Shown here: positions 6,389-9,427 of the stretch, piece after piece
Layout of the letters: every line of letters starts with the position of its first letter
How positions within the stretch are numbered: position 1 is the stretch's first letter
Assembly: GCA_035641235.1 (NCBI GenBank)
Contig: DASQUP010000004.1
Span: forward strand, 1-9,427
Source of the DNA: DASQUP01 sp035641235
GTDB lineage: Bacteria > Actinomycetota > CADDZG01 > WHSQ01
Reading direction: 5' to 3'
DNA length: 9,427 bases
Notes under the pieces: model-generated
The model's input: only the letters and a program-made list of their open reading frames with translations
Databases searched by the model: none
Told to the model about the DNA's origin: nothing
Made by a program: the position numbers and the translations under genes

Positions 6389-6440
6389 CTTTCTGTCTGC
6401 CGAGAACCGCGCTATCCGCGGTTTTGAGCAGACGGAAACG
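6389..6440. repeat. Hairpin repeat copy B, between convergent genes (possible bidirectional terminator)
   Basis: Second copy of the hairpin at 2961-3012, in the 72-bp gap between pmbA (+) and uppP (-). The outer stem TTCTGTCTGC (6391-6400) pairs with GCAGACGGAA (6428-6437), with one U-G pair on the + strand. The inner stem is AACCGCG/CGCGGTT (6405-6411, 6417-6423), and the loop CTATC differs at all five positions from copy A. On the + strand TTTT follows at 6441-6444, so this copy looks more like an intrinsic terminator for tldD-pmbA. Nothing similar follows on the - strand. Confidence 0.75.
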
Positions 6441-6447
6441 TTTTGAC

Positions 6448-7254
6448 CTACAGAAGAATGTAGAACAGAGGTCCCGCAACGACACAGTAGGCCGCGAACG
6501 GGTACAGCGTGTTCGTTCGGAGATACCGGAGAAGGCCGGCGATTGCCGCGTAGGACGTCACCAAGGAGGCCGTAAATCCGGCGATCCCCGCGCCGACGCC
6601 AAGCGAACCCTCCCCCAAGTCGGGGATCTGAACCAGGGCAGCACCGAACAGGGCGGGTATGGCAAGCAGGAAGGCGAACCGCGCCGCGGTATCCCGGGCC
6701 ATCCCTAGGGCGAGCCCGGCTCCTATGGTCGAACCGGAGCGCGAGATGCCGGGCCAGATCGCTATGGCCTGAGCCACTCCTACGGCCGTGGCGTCGACGG
6801 GACCGAGGTCGTCGATCCGCCGCAGCATCTCCCCTCTGGCCGCGGTATGCCCCTCGTGGTACTTGAGCGCAGCCTCCGCCGCCACCAGCACTGCGGCCGT
6901 TATCAGGAGCTGCAGGGCAGCGCCGGAGGCGTCTTCGAACTCGCCCTCGAAATAGCTCCCCAGCAGCAGGCCGGCGAGGCCGGCGGGAACGGAGCCGATG
7001 ACGAGCAGCAGGAGAAGGCGCCGAGAGGCCCGATCCCCGGCTGCGACGCCACGGAAGAGGTCCAGGAGATCTCCGGAGAAGTAGACGAGGAGCGCGATCA
7101 GCGATGCCGCGTGCAGGAGCACGTCGAATGCGAGTCCGGGCTGATCCCAGCCCATCAGCTCCGGGACCACGACCAGATGCCCCGACGACGAGATCGGGAT
7201 GAACTCAGTGAGTCCCTGGACGGCGCCAAGGACGAGCGCTTGGACTATGGACAC
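6448..7254 (-). CDS. uppP: Undecaprenyl-diphosphate phosphatase UppP (BacA)
   Basis: A 268-residue polytopic membrane enzyme that dephosphorylates undecaprenyl diphosphate, recycling the lipid carrier for peptidoglycan and other wall polymers; extra dosage confers bacitracin resistance. Length is normal. The two signature motifs are intact: Gln13-xxx-Glu17 within TEFIPISSSGHL near the N terminus, and PGISRS (168-173, with Arg172). Several hydrophobic helices run through the protein, including the last 20 or so residues. GTG at 7254 gives the canonical N terminus MSIVQALVLGAVQG. There is no Shine-Dalgarno sequence, but TATGCT lies 8 bases upstream. It is 54 bases downstream of mtnP on the same strand, so it may be read both from its own promoter and as part of the fmdB-mtnP unit. 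Hairpin repeat B lies just after its stop. Confidence 0.95.
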   Translation of the reverse strand: MSIVQALVLGAVQGLTEFIPISSSGHLVVVPELMGWDQPGLAFDVLLHAASLIALLVYFSGDLLDLFRGVAAGDRASRRLLLLLVIGSVPAGLAGLLLGSYFEGEFEDASGAALQLLITAAVLVAAEAALKYHEGHTAARGEMLRRIDDLGPVDATAVGVAQAIAIWPGISRSGSTIGAGLALGMARDTAARFAFLLAIPALFGAALVQIPDLGEGSLGVGAGIAGFTASLVTSYAAIAGLLRYLRTNTLYPFAAYCVVAGPLFYILL

Positions 7255-7262
7255 GGCGGGGC

Positions 7263-7268
7263 AGCATA
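7263..7268 (-). promoter_or_regulatory. Candidate -10 box for a leaderless uppP transcript
   Basis: On the minus strand TATGCT fits TANNNT and ends 8 bases before the GTG of uppP, in the 54-bp gap after mtnP. There is no Shine-Dalgarno sequence between box and start, and no clear -35 box. Confidence 0.4.
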
Positions 7269-7308
7269 AACGGCGCCGTGGCCGGTCGCCGTCCGCCGTG
7301 CCGGATGG

Positions 7309-8106
7309 TCAGGCTTCGAGGCGCGCACCCTGCAGCGCCCGGCTGCATATGCAGTCGCGCGCCTCGGGGATGGTCGGAACGAGGGAGAAGAGCAGCCGGC
7401 GGAGGGCCTCGAGGTTCGCGTTGAAGACCTCCACAACGGCCTCGTGGCTGACCGCTTCCGTTTCGCCCTCGACGCCGACGTCGTAGTCGGTGATCAGCGA
7501 AATGTTCACGTAGCACATTTCGAGCTCCCGGGCGAGAAACGCTTCGGGATACTGCGTCATGTTGATGACTTCCCATCCCGCGTCCTGATACCAGCGCGAC
7601 TCCGCCCGAGTCGAAAAACGAGGGCCCTGGACCGTGACGACCGTGCCGCTATCGTGCACGGTAATGCCCTCGCCCCTAGCGGCTTCGATCGCGAGCTTGC
7701 GCATCTCAGGGCAATAGGGGTCGGCAAAACCAACGTGCGTCGTGATCGGACCGTCGTAAAAGGTATCGGCGCGCCCAGTCGTCCGATCGACGAGCTGATC
7801 GCAGATCACGAAGTGACCGGGTCCCACCTCCTGTTTGAGGGAGCCGGCCGCGCAAGGCCCGACGATCCGTTCGACGCCGAGTTCCTTGAGGGCCCAGACG
7901 TTCGCCCGAAAGTTGATCCTGTGAGGCGGCAACTGGTGCTCGAGTCCGTGCCGCGCAAGAAACGCCACCGGAATCCCATCAACCGATCCGACAGAAACGG
8001 GAGCCGATGGTGGGCCGTAGGGAGTATCGATCTCAACGGTCTCGACGTCTCCCAGGAACGAGTAGAACCCAGTCCCCCCGAAAACTCCGATGCGAGCCGA
8101 AGGCAC
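7309..8106 (-). CDS. mtnP: S-methyl-5'-thioadenosine phosphorylase MtnP
   Basis: A 265-residue cytoplasmic enzyme that splits methylthioadenosine with phosphate into adenine and methylthioribose 1-phosphate, recycling the by-product of polyamine and related synthesis. Family motifs are present: phosphate-binding GGTGFY (Thr12), ARHG (Arg52, His53), GPRFSTRAES (161-170, Phe164), NMTQYPE (182-188) and DYD (207-209). Asp207 and Asp209 match human MTAP Asp220 and Asp222, which bind the adenine base; this favours adenosine over inosine nucleosides, though assay would be needed to exclude purine nucleoside phosphorylase activity. GTG at 8106 is chosen because it gives the conserved N terminus and lies one base after the stop of the fmdB-like gene (TGAGGTG), implying translational coupling. 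The frame stays open much further upstream, but that part overlaps the zinc-ribbon gene. The C-terminal tail ends CICSRALQG, a Cys-rich ending I recall from bacterial members. Confidence 0.92.
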   Translation of the reverse strand: MPSARIGVFGGTGFYSFLGDVETVEIDTPYGPPSAPVSVGSVDGIPVAFLARHGLEHQLPPHRINFRANVWALKELGVERIVGPCAAGSLKQEVGPGHFVICDQLVDRTTGRADTFYDGPITTHVGFADPYCPEMRKLAIEAARGEGITVHDSGTVVTVQGPRFSTRAESRWYQDAGWEVINMTQYPEAFLARELEMCYVNISLITDYDVGVEGETEAVSHEAVVEVFNANLEALRRLLFSLVPTIPEARDCICSRALQGARLEA

Positions 8107-8107
8107 C

Positions 8108-8395
8108 TCAGGCGCTCTTTTCCGTAGACGAGGACTTGGACTCCGACCCGGAACCCTTCGAGGATTCGGACGATTTCTTTTCGCCGGACGATGACCTCGT
8201 CGTCTCCTTCTTGGACGACGACTTGGAGTCCGTAGCGTAGAAGCCTGATCCCTTGAACACGATCCCCACAGGCGAGTACAGCTTTCGCAGCCGTCCCCCA
8301 CAAACGGGGCATTCCTCCAGCGGAGGATCGTCGAATCCCTGTTTCGCCTCCGTGCGCTCTCCGCAGGCGGTACAGGCGTACTCATAGATAGGCAT
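8108..8395 (-). CDS. FmdB-family zinc ribbon protein with Ser-rich tail
   Basis: A 95-residue small regulatory-type protein. The N terminus MPIYEYACTACG and two CxxC pairs (Cys8/Cys11 and Cys29/Cys32) form a zinc ribbon. The conserved stretch GIVFKGSGFY (44-53) follows, then a tail of about 40 residues made mostly of Ser, Lys, Glu and Gly. This is the textbook layout of the FmdB/CxxC-CxxC-SSSS family, named after a putative regulator of formamidase genes; its molecular role is poorly known. The gene is the first of the minus-strand unit with mtnP one base downstream, a pairing that may mean only shared expression. ATG at 8395 has no Shine-Dalgarno sequence but has TACAAT 9 bases upstream. Confidence 0.92.
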   Translation of the reverse strand: MPIYEYACTACGERTEAKQGFDDPPLEECPVCGGRLRKLYSPVGIVFKGSGFYATDSKSSSKKETTRSSSGEKKSSESSKGSGSESKSSSTEKSA

Positions 8396-8404
8396 GACGG
8401 GGGG

Positions 8405-8410
8405 ATTGTA
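8405..8410 (-). promoter_or_regulatory. Candidate -10 box for a leaderless fmdB-mtnP transcript
   Basis: On the minus strand TACAAT is a near-consensus -10 hexamer and ends 9 bases before the ATG of the fmdB-like gene, the same spacing as at tldD. The bases between are CCCCCGTC-like with no Shine-Dalgarno sequence. No convincing -35 box is seen. Confidence 0.5.
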
Positions 8411-8509
8411 CGGCTTGAGCGCTGCCGTGAGCGTAAAGTGAGTCCCGATCCGTACCGATATTGCGTATGGAGCTTGAAACCAAGGACTTTGGGCTATGGG
8501 GCGAGTTGA

Positions 8510-9427
8510 ATGTCACTTCAACGGCGTTTGACCATCTTCTTCTTTGCGGTCGTCTTCGTCCCCCTCGCCGCGGGCAGCGTGATCGTTCTCCAGTTGATTT
8601 CGGACGAGATCCGAGCCCGCAGGGTCATGGCCCTGGGTCCGGTACTCGACCTCGGCGCCGTGGCCTACACCGAACGGGCGGGTGCGCTCGATGTGGCTCT
8701 CGAGGCAGCTTTCGGCGCGGCGATCGACCGCCCCAAGCTGAGCCGAATTCTTGCGGACCGCGATCGGGCCAAGCTCGAGGAGCACCTCGGCACGGCGCTC
8801 GAGAACGAGGACCATCAGGATTTCATGGCGGTCGTAGTCGGCCGAGACGAGATCGTGGGCTACGTGGAACGCAGGGCCGCCCGGCTAACGGCCGGTCACC
8901 CTCCGATCCAATCGTCCGAAGTCGTATCGGGCGACCGGGTGGGCCCGGGGTACGTCAAGGACGAAGTCCCTCTGAAGCTCGGCGGCGACGGCGACTCGTT
9001 CCGTCTGATCGGGGGCTTCTGGGTCGACGAGCAGTTCCTCGATGCCTTCTCTTCTCCGGAGGCCGACCTGTCGCTTGTCGACGGTCGGCAGATCGTGGCC
9101 TCCAGTGCGAATCTAGGAGGCAGGCGCGCCTTCGACGTCTCGTTCAACCGTCATTTCGAGGTTGATCTCGCCGAGAAGGTGAGCGCAGAAGCGCGCCGCA
9201 TTTCCGGAGATCTGGCCCTGGTTGCGACGGCTTCGGAATCTACTCCCGGCGGCGTGGGCACCAGCATCATTGTCTCTATGGTGGGCATCGGTCTGCTGGC
9301 GCTGCTGGCAACGGCCTTCCTCGCGCGCGCCCTTGCAAACTTGGTCATCCAACCGATCAGGGAGATCGCCGAGCGAACGCAGCTCGTCGCAGAGGGTCGC
9401 TACGAACCGATTCCCGTAACCGAAAAG
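8510..9427 (+). CDS. Membrane sensor protein with periplasmic-type domain and HAMP linker (5' part, runs off the window)
   Basis: Open for 306 codons to the window edge with no stop. Residues 1-6 are basic (MSLQRR), about 7-29 form the first membrane helix, about 30-250 an extracytoplasmic domain, 253-275 a second helix (IIVSMVGIGLLALLATAF), and from about 276 a HAMP linker begins, with the family's Pro282 and a Glu-Gly pair at 295-296. This is the front end of a transmembrane signalling protein: a histidine kinase, a diguanylate cyclase or, less likely, a chemoreceptor. The output domain lies outside the window. The outer domain resembles a Cache- or CHASE-like sensor in size, but I cannot assign its ligand. 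ATG at 8510 is fixed by a TGA immediately upstream in frame (8507-8509). GGGG at 8498-8501 is a weak binding site. TTGAAA (8474-8479) and TATGGG (8495-8500) may be its promoter, though the 15-base spacer is short. Confidence 0.85.
   Translation, partial: MSLQRRLTIFFFAVVFVPLAAGSVIVLQLISDEIRARRVMALGPVLDLGAVAYTERAGALDVALEAAFGAAIDRPKLSRILADRDRAKLEEHLGTALENEDHQDFMAVVVGRDEIVGYVERRAARLTAGHPPIQSSEVVSGDRVGPGYVKDEVPLKLGGDGDSFRLIGGFWVDEQFLDAFSSPEADLSLVDGRQIVASSANLGGRRAFDVSFNRHFEVDLAEKVSAEARRISGDLALVATASESTPGGVGTSIIVSMVGIGLLALLATAFLARALANLVIQPIREIAERTQLVAEGRYEPIPVTEK

Noticed and set aside
8107..8385. N-terminal extension of mtnP back to 8385
   Set aside because: That part overlaps the zinc-ribbon gene in another frame and is low-complexity Arg/Pro/Ser. 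GTG at 8106 gives the family's usual N terminus and length.
8461..9165. 234-codon open frame overlapping the sensor gene in another + frame
   Set aside because: Its product is mostly Arg/Gly/Pro/Ser. The frame starting at 8510 encodes two clear membrane helices and a HAMP start and stays open to the window edge.

Overview
The window is a GC-rich bacterial chromosome segment carrying ordinary housekeeping and accessory genes. I see no phage, plasmid, CRISPR or transposase signal. The gene content (a one-gene ABC half-exporter, an adjacent tldD-pmbA pair, mtnP, uppP and an FmdB-type zinc ribbon), the strong GC bias, the GTG/TTG starts and several genes without a Shine-Dalgarno sequence but with a TANNNT box just upstream suggest an uncultured actinomycete-like lineage. 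This taxonomic guess is an inference.

Layout. Positions 38-1990 (+): an 18-bp dyad, then a 636-residue ABC exporter starting at TTG behind AGGAGG. Positions 1990-2151: a 162-bp imperfect palindrome that begins on the last base of the exporter stop codon. Positions 2180-2947 (+): a short-chain dehydrogenase very like mitochondrial HSD10. Positions 2961-3012: hairpin repeat copy A. Positions 3013-3396 (-): an unrecognised helical protein. Positions 3397-3634: a divergent intergenic region with a perfect 19-bp dyad. Positions 3635-6375 (+): tldD and pmbA (tldE), overlapping by one base. Positions 6389-6440: hairpin repeat copy B. Positions 8395-6448 (-): fmdB-like gene, mtnP, uppP. Positions 8510-9427 (+): the first 306 codons of a membrane sensor that reaches a HAMP linker and runs off the window.

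How the genes relate. TldD and PmbA form one heteromeric metalloprotease. fmdB-like and mtnP are almost certainly cotranscribed, since stop and start are one base apart; MtnP recycles methylthioadenosine. uppP follows after 54 bp and appears to have its own promoter box. The exporter, the dehydrogenase and the sensor show no obvious functional link to these.

The most interesting signals are non-coding. Two 52-bp hairpin repeats occupy exactly the two convergent gene junctions, with conserved stems and an entirely different loop. The 162-bp palindrome has arm differences in its outer stem that are all G-U compatible on the + strand. Three SD-less genes have a TANNNT box 8-9 nt before the start codon, which suggests leaderless transcripts. 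I did not find a clearly new multi-gene system.
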